Positions 20,776-33,374 of a stretch of 64,000 nt of DNA are shown here, piece by piece. Source of the DNA: Triticum aestivum. Taxonomy: Eukaryota; Streptophyta; Magnoliopsida; Poales; Poaceae. Numbering within the stretch: the first letter of the stretch is position 1; the number at the start of each line of letters is the position of its first letter. Under the pieces are notes generated by a model. That model was given only the letters and a program-made list of their open reading frames with translations. It had not been told where the DNA came from and ran no database searches. Both the position numbers and the translations under genes were made by a program. The stretch covers positions 40,582,398 through 40,646,397 of the forward strand of contig NC_057814.1 in NCBI RefSeq assembly GCF_018294505.1, given 5' to 3'.

Positions 20776-23700
20776 CTAGTAAGTGTGCACGTGCAACGCA
20801 CGTCTAGACTAATATGAAAATTATATGTGAAAATTCGTATGTAAAAGGATAATATGATAGCAGCAAGAAATATTTAAAATGAATTATTGTATACAAAAAG
20901 TTGATTTTTCACCAAAGAAAAGGTATTGCATTCATGTTTCAAACCATTAGTGCCCTTTTTATTCTATAAATCTTGAATAACATGTTCAAGTACTTGGTTA
21001 CAATCACTATTTAATGTTTCTATCTACTCAAGATCTACATCTATTGTTAGTAATATGATTATTCTCTTACAAGTCTAACTTCTCATAATCATCTATCTCT
21101 TTTGCCGTCGTCATCGTCTCAACCAACGCCTCTGAGTATCACATCCCTATGGAGTAGGGGAACAACCACTCTGACATGTGGTGTACATAGCGAGCTTCTT
21201 CAAATAGAAGGCCAACAAGAATGTCCCTCCCAGTACAAGTTTGGTTGCTTTGCGGACATCCCAGAAATTAGAAATGGATTCCTAATTAACTCACCTACAA
21301 GTCAGTCTAGAGTTCCAAGGAATACTGCAATGTGACCATTAAATTAAATAATTGAATAAATACTGCAATATGAAGATTAAAAGTGAACTATGAAGACAAA
21401 AAATAGTTAATGCTTGCTGAGCTTGGGTAGGTAGTTGCATTTTCAATAACAGTTATCATATGGATAACCGCATACCAGCAAGAGAAAGAGGAAGTGACTC
21501 AACAACAATAATTGGCTTTAAATAACAACAGTCTCTTCCCGCACAACTTCCGTCCTTTTAGCCCGCCAAAAAGAAATTTTCAACTTACAAATATCGATTT
21601 TGACTAAATTTCAGTAGATGACTACAATGGCTAGTGGATGTGTAGTAGTAGTAGAGCCATGGTTCCTAAACATGCCATGCGATCCGAGTATATAGTCTTC
21701 GATGTCGATATCTTTTCACCAACAACATGGCAAAACCTTGCATCACAACTCGACACCTCTCTGTGAAAAGAGTACAGGCTAAGCCAACAAATAACATGTC
21801 AGAGGTGGTTAGACAGGTATTGAAGAAGAGAATCATTTTTATTGGATATTATGGTAAGATAACATAAAGCCCTAATATTCCCCTCAATTGTTACCACAGT
21901 ATTGAAGAACCATGTACTGACTATGAAGTATTGGTCGATACTAAAAGATGAAGTTGTATAGTAGAGGAACAACAGTCAAACCTATTAAACACAAGATAAG
22001 TACAGAAGAACCTATAGACAGAACGTCTTGCAAACTGGACAATGTGTTGTTACATATAAATAGCCAAAATGACTGCATGACCATATGTAAAAACTGCACA
22101 ATGGAAGTTCCATAATTCAGTGGTTCGGTCACAAGAAAACTTCGGCAAACCAACATTTAGTTATTTAAATCAAAGTTCAGCTTATTTACTACAGAAGTGG
22201 CGCTTGGATTAAGAATTTTAAAAACATGCATGCAAGGCTGCCAATACCAATCGGCAGGCCAACATATAAGAACAATTATGCTTCTTGTATTGCAGATATT
22301 CACAGAAGCATGTACTGAATTTTCTGTGCAGAAAATGATTTGCCGTAGATTGTCAAAGAGATTATGTATAGTTCTTACATTCAAATAGTCTAAAAACTAA
22401 CATAAAAATGCAGTAATCCATTGGCATAATGCACTCCATAAAATCATACTGTACATTTTAGGACCGAGATAAAAAAAGGAGGAACCATAAATTCATACTG
22501 TACAAGATGCTGATCCTCAGTCAATAACAGATCAAAATGATATTCAAATCCTTTTTAGGAAATAAAAAATAATACTTACCTGCAGAAAACAATGGATCGA
22601 CACTCGATATTGAAGTCAGTATATTCTCATCTTCAAATAAATGCAGAAATAAATACTGTGTAGGTTTTGAATTGCAATGATGCTTAAATCAGCTTCTTTT
22701 TTTTTTTGCAAAAAAGAAGCAGCTTTCAGAGATATATTCTTGATTCATCGGCAAGCTTCAAAACAAAATTCAATTTATTCCCATTGAAAGCTGGATGCAA
22801 AATGTGTGATTTTCCATCTCTGCATATGAGGGCATAACCTAAAACAATGCACCTAGAAACATAAGAAAGATCAACGACGAAACATTTATTCTTCTTCTTT
22901 CTGAAGGCCAAAGGCACTCCATGAACTCAAACTCTGCATGCAGTTCCAGCGGAAGGGAAAAGCACAAAAGCTGCCTCTAAAAGACTACCGCTTGAAGGGT
23001 CAATAAGAAAGGATTTCCTCCTGCAGTATAATAGAGAACCTGATGGGTGGATGCGGAACCTGAATGGTTTTGTTCATCTGCATAATACATACACTGCAGT
23101 TTATGAGAAACCCCAAAAAGATTATATCACCCAAGAGAGGCATGAGCTAGCGCACATTTGCGACCGAAAATAATAGATGCGCCGACCCAGATCACAAGTC
23201 AAAGCACATGAACCGGCCTATAATAAAGAACGAAGAATTCAACCTGTATATCTGTGAACGGGGCAGCCAAACATAATGCATTAGAATGAACCTGTAGAAC
23301 AGGAAGAACATCATGCTGGATCACACAATTTTTGTTGTACATCAGCTGGAATCACCAAGTAATAAACATATCATAAAAATAAACTTTCAGCTGGTCGATC
23401 TGCATTAAGTCTGATGTACTACCTCCATTCCTAAATATATGATGCTGGGGCAGTTTAATTGAGGTAGTATGACTCGCCGGAAAATAACTGAAATACTCAG
23501 TGGTTACTCTTGATTCAGCTCCAAAGTTCAGAGAAAAATATGTGCTTGCAGTGAAATCTGAAATGTTGGTAGTCCGGCATCATGCAGAATCAAGGTAAAC
23601 CCTCACCGTGTTGTAAGCTCAATCTGAAGTTTACATTGGTGCACGTCAGCCTTATCGAGCAACAGCTCTGACAGACAAACATAGCAGAGAAATGCAAGTT

Positions 23701-24717
23701 TAGAGATATATCAGTAGCAAACACAAAAGAAATCATATTAACAACTTCATTCAGCACCATTCCGCAGTTTCCCAGGTTGACTTATCAAATAGAATTAGTA
23801 AGTAGGCACGCCCAATAACAAAGTGCTGAAAGATACAACCTTTGATGTAGGAATTGTGGGAACTCATTTTCTAGTTATTCTAGAGAGTCGGATGAACACC
23901 GCGAGCCACAGAAACTGTGAGAAACCCATCCACCTCTTCTCCGGCCTTCACGGCCGCCGCAACAACGTGCCTGATGCGCCTTCCTTAGCGCCCCTCCTAC
24001 TGGAGTGACACCTGTCCAAGATTGGAGGACCACAAGAATTTTAATCAGAAATTGATATGAATTTCCTCACAAATAGAGTGCTAAGAAACCATTAAAAATC
24101 CAATGAATTCGAATCCTACAAATCACTCGATCTGCAGAGCGCTAAGGCACCTTAATTGCAGCAACTTCATGGGTGCAGACGATGAGGAGCGGCGGGCGGC
24201 AGCGGCGGCCGTGCTGTCTGTTCGGCGCTGGCGTACCTGAAGTAGCAGAGGAGGAACGGCTGGGGCTGCGGCCTGCTCTCGTGTCCGGCAGAAGAGGATC
24301 GGCGGGGGCCGCGGCCTACGTGGGGCAGCAGAGGATCAGTTGCGGGGCCAGAGATAGGGCAGGGAGGTGCGAGCGAGGTGGCTATGGGGCGCCGAGGACC
24401 TTGTGGGGCAGGGGTTGCCGACGAGTGCGGGGATGAGAGGCATCGGCGGGCTGTCGCCTGGGGAAGAACCGGGCAGGGAATAGTTGCAGTGCGGGTGCCG
24501 GGGATTGTGGGGATGGGATGCGATGGTGGGAGGCGTCGTGCGGCAGAGTTTTCGTCCGCCTATTGTAATCGCTAAGTACACCAATGAGATCTCATTAGAT
24601 TAATCTGGTCTGTTAGATTTGATTAATCTAGATAATCAGACGGTGATAATTAACCGTGTACACTAAACGGGGTGGTTACAGAAAAGAATGTGTTCTCTTG
24701 TTTAATAGTAGTATAGA
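20776..24717 (-). mobile_element. Helitron-like element, reverse orientation, with captured exon-like pieces
   Basis: Minus-strand 3' end: hairpin CGTGCGTTGCACG, a short spacer, CTAG (20779-20776), then T. The 5' end near 24717 reads TCTATACTACTATTAAA. The interior shows intron-like AT-rich DNA with GC-rich exon-like islands: a first-exon-like block at 24170-24560 (minus strand ...CTACTTCAG followed by GTACGC), a segment at 23900-24010 and one at 22724-23040. This is the usual look of a Helitron carrying gene fragments. I do not recognise the source genes. Confidence 0.5.
22724..23040 (-). pseudogene. Exon-like fragment inside the Helitron, unrecognised
   Basis: Minus-strand frames read NPFLIDPSSGSLLEAAFVL then FPSAGTACRV, and after a frame change VHGVPLAFRKKKNKCFVVDL, SYVSRCIVLGYALICRDGK and HPAFNGNKLNFVLKLADESR, to a TGA at 22724-22726. 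The hydrophobic/charged pattern is protein-like and unlike the flanking DNA, but I cannot name the family. The frame change indicates decay. Confidence 0.3.
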
Positions 24718-25985
24718 TAGTAGTATAGAAGTATAGATAATGCTAGGGCTCTGCTTGGGCCGTTCGTGCCCTGCCCGTTTGCTCTCCTGATGTAGCGTGT
24801 GGCTATAGGGCTGAGGTGTGGCTCGGCCGGTCGAGGTACAGTCCATGATCAATGTGGACGGGTCAGCCTCGTGGTTGTTGTGGCCCAATACATCCCAGGT
24901 GGCGTGAATGACGCGTAGCTTTCAACGTTGGCATCGATCTCATGCGCGGTGCAGTAAGCGAAGGGGAGGTGGTGCCGTTTCTGCCGTCCGCTGCGGTGCT
25001 TTTATATAGGGCTATGGAAAATAGCTGCGGGTATAGCGAAGCTATAGTGGGCTAAAGCAGGCTATTTGTGAAGGCGACCATTTAGCGGCACCCTGCTAAA
25101 AAGACTATAGCGGGCTATAGCGGAGCTATAGCCGGCTATTTAAAACTATGTTTTAATGTGGGCCACTACAATGGGTTTCTCGGCTGCCACCCTCTCCGGT
25201 CGTGTCGCTCTAAGACAACTTCAATGCAGTAAGAAGCCTTCTCGTCACCTAGTATGGTTGCGATGCTCTGAGCAAGCATTGAATACGCCGCGGACAGTGA
25301 GCGGACGCGGCGCGAGCGGCACTCTCGGCCGCAGTGCCGCTTTTGAAGCGGTTGTGTCGCACTAGACCAACTTGAATACGACGTCCAGATCGGAGGCACG
25401 GTTGGAGAGAACGCGCGGTGATGCGTTTGGGTGGGACCGTGTTGTTAAAGAACATGCCTCCTCTCTAAAAGTCCGAACTCCCGCATATTTCCCACGTCTT
25501 TGCATCATGTTGCAAGAAATCAGATAAGTCCTTCCGCAAACATATGCTCCACCGCATTGGATGAAAAAAATGGTCCAGCCGTGTCGGTCCGAACATTTGT
25601 GGGCATATTGAGGCAGGATGTTGGAGATTCCATTACAACACAAGCAGGCGGTATGAATGGTGTAAATCTCTTATCTGTTAAATTATAGTTGTAATTTGTA
25701 AACAGTATTCTACTTAGTGTAGTTGAAGCGGAGTTAAGAGGGAGGGGAGGGCATATATGAGTTTTTTTCACTACTCCCGATCAATAAAGATAAAGAAATT
25801 ATTTTGTAACAGAGTAATTTTTTTGTTATGAACTAGCGAGTAAAAAGCAAACAAAGTTGCAAACAACAAGGGCCTCTTTGATTATCAGGAATATAAAATG
25901 GCATGAAGAGAAAAAAAACTGCTATGTTAAGGGATTTTAGAATCTGTAGTTCAAACTTTGATGGCTTTGTGGTACTGCTATAGTG
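24718..25985. other. Unassigned spacer with a TATAGC-rich foldback
   Basis: At 25010-25140 repeated GGCTATAGCGG-type motifs surround a central gap and read as a decayed MITE. The rest (GC-rich at 25160-25480) has no recognised gene. Confidence 0.35.
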
Positions 25986-26289
25986 CCATTGCTAGCAATC
26001 AAGTGCTCAAGGCATGGAAAATTTGCAGGAGCTAAAAATAATTTTGTTCCAAACATAATGAATGTATAGGACAACTGAAGCAACAATTTGTTCCAAACGG
26101 AAGAAGCAGTCAAATCATGAATGTATAACACAACTGAAGCGATCTGGTGAACAGAGCGATCAAGCGGACGGAGAGGTAGGTCGACATCGATCGGTAGTAC
26201 GTGTTGTACTTTTGGTAATCTGTTGCTGATTCCCGGTGCCTTATATGTCTGAACAAACAAAATTTGAATCTGTAATGTGTAACACTGTG

Positions 26290-26742
26290 GCAGACAATTC
26301 ACCTAGTTAGCCAACAAAGCTCTAAGGATGATTCCTGGTGCCTTCTATGCCTATGACAATAATGTTTCAATTTCTGATGTGTAGGGATAAAACAAAATCA
26401 TGGGTAAAATGGGTCTGCAAACTCTAAGGGAGAGAAGCGAAGTGACACATGTATCATTCATCTTATCTTTAATGGGGACTTGTTCTTATAAACGGGAAGA
26501 CCTAGGAAGTAGGTACTGATATGAAGTTGTTGGACCACCGATAGATGACTACGAAGAATATGTTGGTTATGACTTAGTCCTTGGCTAGGAAGAGCCCACG
26601 GGAGCTTTACCAATCCTTTATGCAAATGATATTTCCTTCGAAATTAAATAGTGTATTTGGCCAACAGATAAGTTACAAAACATAGATAGAAGAAAGCCCG
26701 ACGGAAATGTTCTGTCCTCGGGGTCGGAGAGAGTAGGAGATA
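26290..26742. repeat. Diverged duplicated segment, copy 1 (left part)
   Basis: GCCTTCTATGCC, GAGAGAAGCGAAGTGA, ATGTTGGTTATGACTTAGTC and TTTACCAATCCTTTATGCAA line up in order with 45470-45760 and 41990-42290. The copy is cut by the CACTA insertion and resumes at 38055 (TACAAGCGGGCGTGGTACAG), which matches TACAAGCAGGCTTGATGCAG at 45898. Confidence 0.6.
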
Positions 26743-27333
26743 AGTCACTAGTAGGAAAAGGGGCTTTTACCCCGGTTCATAAGGGCCTTTAGTCCCGGTT
26801 CTGGAACTGGGACTAAAGGGTCGTTACTAATGCCCTAGCCCTTTAGTCCCGGTTCTTACACGAACCGGGACTAAAGGCCGTCCACGTGGCCGGTGCGGGG
26901 AGCCCAGGCAGGAGGGCCTTTGGTCCCGGTTGGTGCCACCAACCGGGACCAATAGGCATCCACGCGTCAGCACCTGGCAGGAGCTGAGGTTTTTGTTCTT
27001 TTGAAAGGGGGTGGTTTAGGGGTTTTGAGGGGTTAATTTAGGTGTTTCATATATTGTGTTAGCTAGCTAATTAATAGAGAGAAGTGTCCTCTCTTATCTC
27101 CGTGCTTTGTCGACGCTACGTACTATATACGTATGGAGAGGAGTAGACACGCTAGCTAGTAATCAAATGAAGGAAATAGAAGATCGTCATGAACATATAT
27201 ATATGCATACAGAGAGAAGTGATATCGACCACCTCTCCTTCTCCGAGATATTGGTCGAACAACAAGTTCTCGTATATCTATCCGACACTACCGGCTACAT
27301 ATATACAATAATTATCTCTTATAATACAATCTC

Positions 27334-30300
27334 CTAATTATATTGTAGGAACACAGGGTCCACATAGTATTCTCCGTTTTCAGCGATCACGTGGTCAAGG
27401 AAGAATGCCGCCAATTCCTCTTGAATTCCTCGCATACGAGCTGGTGCTAGGAGTTCATCCCGCTTCCGAAAAATCTAATTTGAAGAAGGGGGTCAATACA
27501 TATATATATGAATAAATGAAACTCAACACAAATGATGGTAATAAAATAAAATTGTGAATATTATTGCTTACGCACTTCATATTGTTCTTCAGTGTAGCCC
27601 CGCTCACAGGTATGGTAGCGGATGGACTCGCAAATGTAGTATCCACAGTAATTATTCCCGGGTTGCTGCCACAACCACTTTACAAGAAATAGAGGTCAAT
27701 CAAACTGATAAGCAAGCATGCTAAATGGTATTGATGAAACTAGCGCTTGAATCACTAGGAGATGCGCGGAACATGCTACTATAGTACTTACTTTTGGGTG
27801 TCTAAATTGCAGCTGGTTCGGCAGTCCCGGGGCTTTTGAGGTGAATTTTTTCCAAACCCTGCCAGACAAAGAAAACAATTACTTGATATCAGGAAATGAA
27901 CAAAGTTGCTGATATGGTGGATAATGATCGATTTAACTTACTTCTGGAGCATTTGAGTCATGTTCGCATAGTCCTGGGGATCTTTTCGTCTCGAGTCTAA
28001 GACGGTTACTACTCCCGGCTCAAGCTTAATCTCTAGGAGAATATAGTGGAAGCTGCGCATGCATGCATAAGTCATCAATTACATTACCATAACCTGGACT
28101 AATAAAGGGAAACCGAATATGCAGAAGACAGTAACACTCACTTGAAGTTGTAAGGAAAGAGTATTATATCTTTGTTTTGATTTATTACCAACGATTGTAG
28201 CAAGTTGGCCTCGGCTTCTTTGGCATGAAATTTAACCTGAGTTGCATCTATGAGATTTGTGTTAATGAACCCAATATCACCGATTTGTCTTTTCTTCAAT
28301 TCGGCGATCTTCAATCTGCATAATATAGTGAGGATAAGTATAAATACATGCAATGAAAGAGCTGACCTATATAGAGAGACTTAATGACAGAAGTACTACT
28401 ACTTACAGACAGTAGCAAGTGATCGTTGTTTTATCGAGGGACATTAGATGGTAAAACTGGAAGAAATCCTCAAATGGAACATTTAGCAGTTCAATTCCAA
28501 CGAGGTCATGCTCCGGTTTAACTCTCAGCGTTAAAGTACTCATCCCATCAGACTCTCTGCAGGTTTTCATGTACCAATCATGTAGTCTTCGCATCATCGT
28601 GCTTAGAGATTTGACATCTTTGACGAGAGGCTTCCCGTAATGGTATTTGTGTTCGTCCACCTCCATGATTTCATAATGTACATCGTCGGGCAGGTAATCT
28701 CCAAGATCGGTATAACCGGGCACCATACCCGGATCATTAGCGACGATGTCTTTTGACAGCTTGAGCAGGGGGCACGATTGGTTCTCTTGTTCGCCGAGCT
28801 GGGCAATTTTTTTCCCAGCTCGTCGTTCTTTCATCCTTTTATCACTGACAGTACTTCCCGACCGCTCCGCTTCGGCATATGCCTTTGCAAGAACGCGCTC
28901 ATAGTTGCCTTTTGGCGGAGACTTTGGTGGTTTTGTCAGGGCAGTCAGAGTGCGCTTTGCTTTCACCGGATCTACCTTCTCCTCCGGAGGTGGATGTTTC
29001 TTTGCTTTGTCCCCTTCAAAGAAGTTCTTCACTTCGGCTCGCACGATCTTCGCGTTCTCCTCCTCAGTCCTCTCATATGGTAACTTCTCTGGAGTCTTCA
29101 GAGAAGTACCGAATCTGTATTGCCTCCCGCCTCTGGCAGCTGTACTGCTAGACGCCGGCAGAGCAGACGGAGCGGCTGCGGCTGTCTTCTTTCCTTGCTT
29201 ACGAGGCGGAGGAGAAGGACTACGACGCGCCGGAGCAGCCGCAGCAGCGGCAGGTCTCTTCCGCCCTTGCTGACGAGGCGGAGAAGGAGGAGGCTGGCTG
29301 CTCTGGCGCGCCGGCGCTGGCGGAGAAGGAGGCGGAGTGCCGCCACGCGCCGGAGAAGGAGGCTGAGTGCCCTGATCACTCACCGGAGGAGGAGGCGGAG
29401 TGCCCTTACTCGCCGGAGCCGTCCAGTTCGGAAGCTTGATGAGCTCCTTCCGCCATAGGCATGGAGTCTTCAGAGCTAAACCCAGCCGAGTCTCCCCTTC
29501 ACCGGTAGGGTGGTCAAGCTGGAGGTCCTCAAATCCCTCCGTTATTTCATCCACCATCACCCTAGCATATCCTTCAGGAATCGGCCGGCAGTGGTAGGTT
29601 GCACCGGGTTCAGTAGGTAAAACAGAGCCAACAGCCGCCTTGACTTTCAAGTTCTGCCATTCCGCCATAAGGTGGCAATGTTGAGACTCCGTGATAGCAT
29701 CCACGGGGTAGCTAGGAGTAGCCGCATGCTCCAGCTGAGGCAGCTCGGTGGAAGCCACGCTGCTTCTACGCTGAGATGGCGGTGTAGCTTTGGGGGCAGT
29801 TTCGGCATCTCTATTGCTGTCTCGTTCCTCTAGCACTTGAACCCTTTCGTGCAGACGCTGAATTTGGATCTGCTCCACTTTTTTCCTCCTCTCCTGGGTT
29901 TTGTAACCGCCCACGTCCGGAAAACCAGCCTTCCACGGAACGGAGCCTGGCGTGCCTCGTGTCCGTCCAGGGTGCTCAGGATTCCCGAGGGCCATTGTGA
30001 GCTCGTCGTTCTCTCTGTCTGGAACGAACGTCCCTTGCTGCGCTGCATCGATATAGTGCTGAATCTTCTTGACGGGTATTGCAAGTTGCTCGTCCGTCCA
30101 ACGACACCTCCCTGATACAGGGTCCAAGGTTCCTCCAGCCCCGAAGAACCAAGTCCGGCAACGGTCTGGCCAGTTCATTGTCTGTGGTTTGATCCCTTTA
30201 TCAAGCAGATCCCTCTCAGACTTGGCCCACTTAGGCCGGGCTTTGAGGTAGCCACCTGACCCCGTGCGATGGTGAAGCTTCTTCTTCGCAGCATTCATCT

Positions 30301-31156
30301 TGTTTGTCGCCGACATCTTCTTACTCTTTTCCGATGTCTTGTGGGCCACAAATGCGGGCCAGTGATCTCTGATCTTCTCATACCGGCCAATGAATTCAGG
30401 TGTCTCTTCTTTGTCGACAAACGTTTTCAGCTCATTCTTCCACCTCCTGAATAGGTCTGCCATCTTCTTAAGAGCATGAGACTTGATTAATTTCTCTTTA
30501 ACTGGCTTCTCCGGATCCTCCTCTGGCGGTAGGGTGAAATTTGCCTTCAGCTCAGTCCAAAGATCATCTTTCTGCATATCATTGACATAAGACACCTCAG
30601 GGTCTTCCTTCTTAGGCTTATACCATTGGTGGATGCTGATCGGGATCTTGTCCCTAACTAGAACCCCGCACTGAGCAGCAAAAGCATCCTTTGTCCGGAG
30701 GGGTTCAATCGGTTGGCCGTCGCGCGCGATTGCTGTGATCTCAAACCTTTCATCCGAGCGCAACTTTCTCTTCGGGCCTCGTCTCTTTACCGCGGTTGTG
30801 CTCGATCCGGAGGGCTAGAAAAAAGAAGAAAGACGAGTGTTAATTAATATGTGTACATACCAAAACAATTAATGCATCAATTAGCTAGTCAGCACAGGCT
30901 TAACTAATATATTTACCTGGCCGGACTCTGTTCGGTCACCGGAGCCGTCACCACGGGCTCCTTCTTGCACCAGCATTGGGTCACCGGAGCCATCATAATC
31001 ATGTCTTTCCTCCTCCACTCTTCGATCACCGCAGCCTGCTTCTTCACCCTGTTCTTCCAGACCATCATTGTCATTAAGATACGACAAGATATCACCTCCG
31101 GCTAAGATTATGCCCCCCAACACCTCTTTTGCTTGCTCATCTCGTCCGTGCTCCAT
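27334..31156 (-). CDS. CACTA second gene: Ptta/En/Spm-type N-terminal part with C-terminal Ulp1-like (C48) cysteine protease domain
   Basis: Seven exons join without a stop: 31156-30917, 30814-28407, 28315-28142, 28052-27942, 27858-27792, 27677-27576, 27474-27334 (3243 nt, 1080 aa). All acceptors are AG. Donors are GT; the last one (GTGCGT) was chosen to keep frame. The first exon is acidic. Residues ~180-370 are basic (KMNAAKKKLHHRTGSGGYLK), resembling the DNA-binding part of TNPA-like proteins. Next come a DUF8039-like block (TYHCRPIPEGYARVMVDEIT) and a Pro/Ala/Arg-rich linker. The C-terminus carries NFHYILLEI (His943), VTVLDS (Asp960) and QQPGNNYCGYYIC (Cys1011), the triad order of Ulp1/SENP SUMO proteases. 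Family knowledge suggests DNA binding plus deSUMOylation in the nucleus; activity is inferred. Alternative first exons are possible. Confidence 0.8.
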
Positions 31157-31420
31157 TGTTTCTGCAAATATTACAACATGGCAATTATTACACAAACATG
31201 ACAGCAGGTGGATATATTAGTGCAAACGTAGACCTAGCTTATTCCGGGTTTAGGGTGGCCTAGGCAACGCTTCAAGGGTAGGGGCGCGGCGGGAGGGGGT
31301 AGGAGACCGACATCGTTTTTTTCTAGGGTTTGGGTGTCCTCGAGAGTTTTGGTCGAGCGAGAGGGCCGGGGGGTGCTCCCGTGGTATAAGTTATCACGAT
31401 CGAGAGGGGGTATACATATC

Positions 31421-31880
31421 GACCGTCCATCATGTCGAAGTTATTTGGGAGGGAGTTATATATATCGACGACGACATACATACACGGGAAAATAATGTTA
31501 TCGGGGAGGGGGTATATATCGACCCCCCCCCACGTGTTGAAGTTATCGGGAGGGGGTTTTATATCGACAACGACGACATACATACACGGGGAAATAATGT
31601 TATCGAGGAGGGGGTATATCGACCCCCCCCCCTCGTGTTGAAGTTATCGGGAGGGGGTAATATCGACAACGACAACATACATACACGGGAAAATAATGTT
31701 ATCGGGGAGGGGGTATATCGACCCCCCACGTGTTAAAGTTATCAGGAGGGGGTTATATCGACAACGACGACATATATACACGGGAAAATAATGTTATCGG
31801 GGAGGGGGTATATCGACCCCCCTCGTGTTGAAGTTATCCCCCCTCGTGTTGAAGTTATCGGGAGGGGTATATATCGACGA
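31421..31880. repeat. Tandem repeat, period about 100 bp, 4-5 copies
   Basis: GTTGAAGTTATCGGGAGGGG-type units with GTATATATCGAC, runs of C, and AATAATGTTATCG. The landmark AGTTATC recurs at 31439 (AGTTATT), 31541, 31642, 31737 and 31832, i.e. steps of 95-102. It lies upstream of the Ulp1-domain gene inside the CACTA element. Confidence 0.8.
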
Positions 31881-31996
31881 CGACAGACCCGATAAAACAT
31901 AAGAAAACGAAGAAGAAATAAAAAGAGGAGAGAAGAAGAAAGGAATAGAGGAGAGGATTGAAGAAAAAAAAAGAAGAAAAAAAAGAAGAAAAAAAA

Positions 31997-32090
31997 GAGG
32001 AGAAGAAGAAAGGAATAGAGGAGAAGAAGAAAAAATATAATTTTTTTTCTATTTTTTCTTCTTCTCCTCTATTCCTTTCTTCTTCTCCTC
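31997..32090. repeat. 41-bp perfect purine/pyrimidine inverted repeat
   Basis: The arm 31997-32037 (GAGGAGAAGAAGAAAGG ... AAAAAATA) is the exact reverse complement of 32050-32090, with a 12-nt spacer. It sits in a longer polypurine (31900-32040) then polypyrimidine (32041-32215) block. It could form a stable hairpin or triplex. Confidence 0.9.
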
Positions 32091-32875
32091 TTCTTTTTCT
32101 TCTTTTTTCCTCTTCTTATTTATATCTCCTCTTCTTCCTCTCCTCTTCTTCTTTCTTTCCTATTCTTATTTTCTTCTTTCCTATCCTTCTTTTTCTTCTT
32201 CTTCCCTTCCTAGCTAGATATGTAAATTTTTTCTAAAATTGTAACTTTTGCATATATAAAACTTTTCCATGTGGATCATCATTTCTCATATATATCGAAT
32301 ATATATCCATTGTCATATATAACAACTTTCTATATATGAACAAAAAACTTTCTATGAACAAAAAACATTTTTGACATATATATTCATACATTTTGAACAT
32401 CTACATACATACAATTTTTTTTGTTCACATATACATTATAGCCACATACACATATACATCACATATGAACAAAAAAATTAAACTAATAAAAATAAAAAAA
32501 CAGAGCCGGGGCGGCGGCTCTCACAGCGGGGGCGGCTAGGACGATGGCGACGGCGGGGGCGGGGGCGGCGAGGGCGCCGGCGCACGGGGCCGGGACAGGG
32601 CGGGGGCGGCGAGGGCGCCGGCGAGCACGCGCGGGCCGGGCAGGGGGGCTCGGGGCGCCGAGGCGGCGCGCGCGAGCAGGGGAGCACGAGGCGGGGCGGC
32701 GCGTGGGGGCAGGGCGACGGCGACGAGCACCGGGCGGCGATCCGTCGAGGCAAGGGCGCGGGGCGACGGCGATGAGGAGCGGGCGGCGACGGCGAGCACG
32801 GGCAGCCTGGCGGCGTTGGGGGCAACTGGCGAGGTATGTCGAAAATTTCCTAAGTGTGGACTTATATAGCAAAGC

Positions 32876-33035
32876 CTTTAGTCCCGGTTCGTGGCACCAA
32901 CCGGGACTAAAGGTGGGCATTAGTCCCGGTTGGTGCCACCAACCGGGACCAAAGGCCTCTTTTCAGCAGCCCAAAGGGCGGGAAGCGGCGGCCTTTGGTC
33001 CCGGTTTGTGGCACCAAACGGGACCAATGACCTTG
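32876..33035. repeat. Internal copy of the CACTA subterminal repeat array
   Basis: TTTAGTCCCGGTTCGTGGC / CAACCGGGACTAAAGG and variants occur here in both orientations, just as next to the termini. A TATA-like TTATATAG lies just left (about 32863). The block lies between the transposase and the Ulp1-domain gene. Confidence 0.85.
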
Positions 33036-33059
33036 CACAGCGGCGTGGTGGTGAGTTTA

Positions 33060-33102
33060 GTCCCACCTCGCTAGCTAAGAGAGAGCCGTACCTGTTTATA
33101 AG
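33060..33102 (+). promoter_or_regulatory. snRNA-type USE plus TATA box
   Basis: GTCCCACCTCG (33060-33070) and TTTATAAG (33095-33102) with exactly 24 nt between, pointing towards the transposase 3' end. No known snRNA follows. Confidence 0.5.
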
Positions 33103-33374
33103 GTGCGGTGCGCCTGAGCTGTCGAGCTCCTCCCTAAAGCAGGCTTACGGGCCTAACCTCTCTGCACTCAGGGCTTATAAAGCATTTCAAATGAACTCTG
33201 AAAAGGTTGAAAGTTGGCATGGTATCATCATTTCATCCACATAGCATGTGCAAGAAAGTTGAGAGGGTTACGGCAAAAACTAGATGCACTTCTTGTACAA
33301 AACGGACAATGGTATCATACTCGTCTATTACAAAGTTGGCATGCTATCATCATAATAGTTGCGGGAGAAAGTCT

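Noticed and set aside
23421..23470. Tiny Stowaway-like piece (CTACCTCCATTCCT ... GAGGTAGTA)
   Set aside because: Too short and imperfect to separate from chance.
32483..33074. Several long open frames on both strands
   Set aside because: GC-rich low-complexity (GGCGACGGCG) sequence inside the CACTA; composition explains them.
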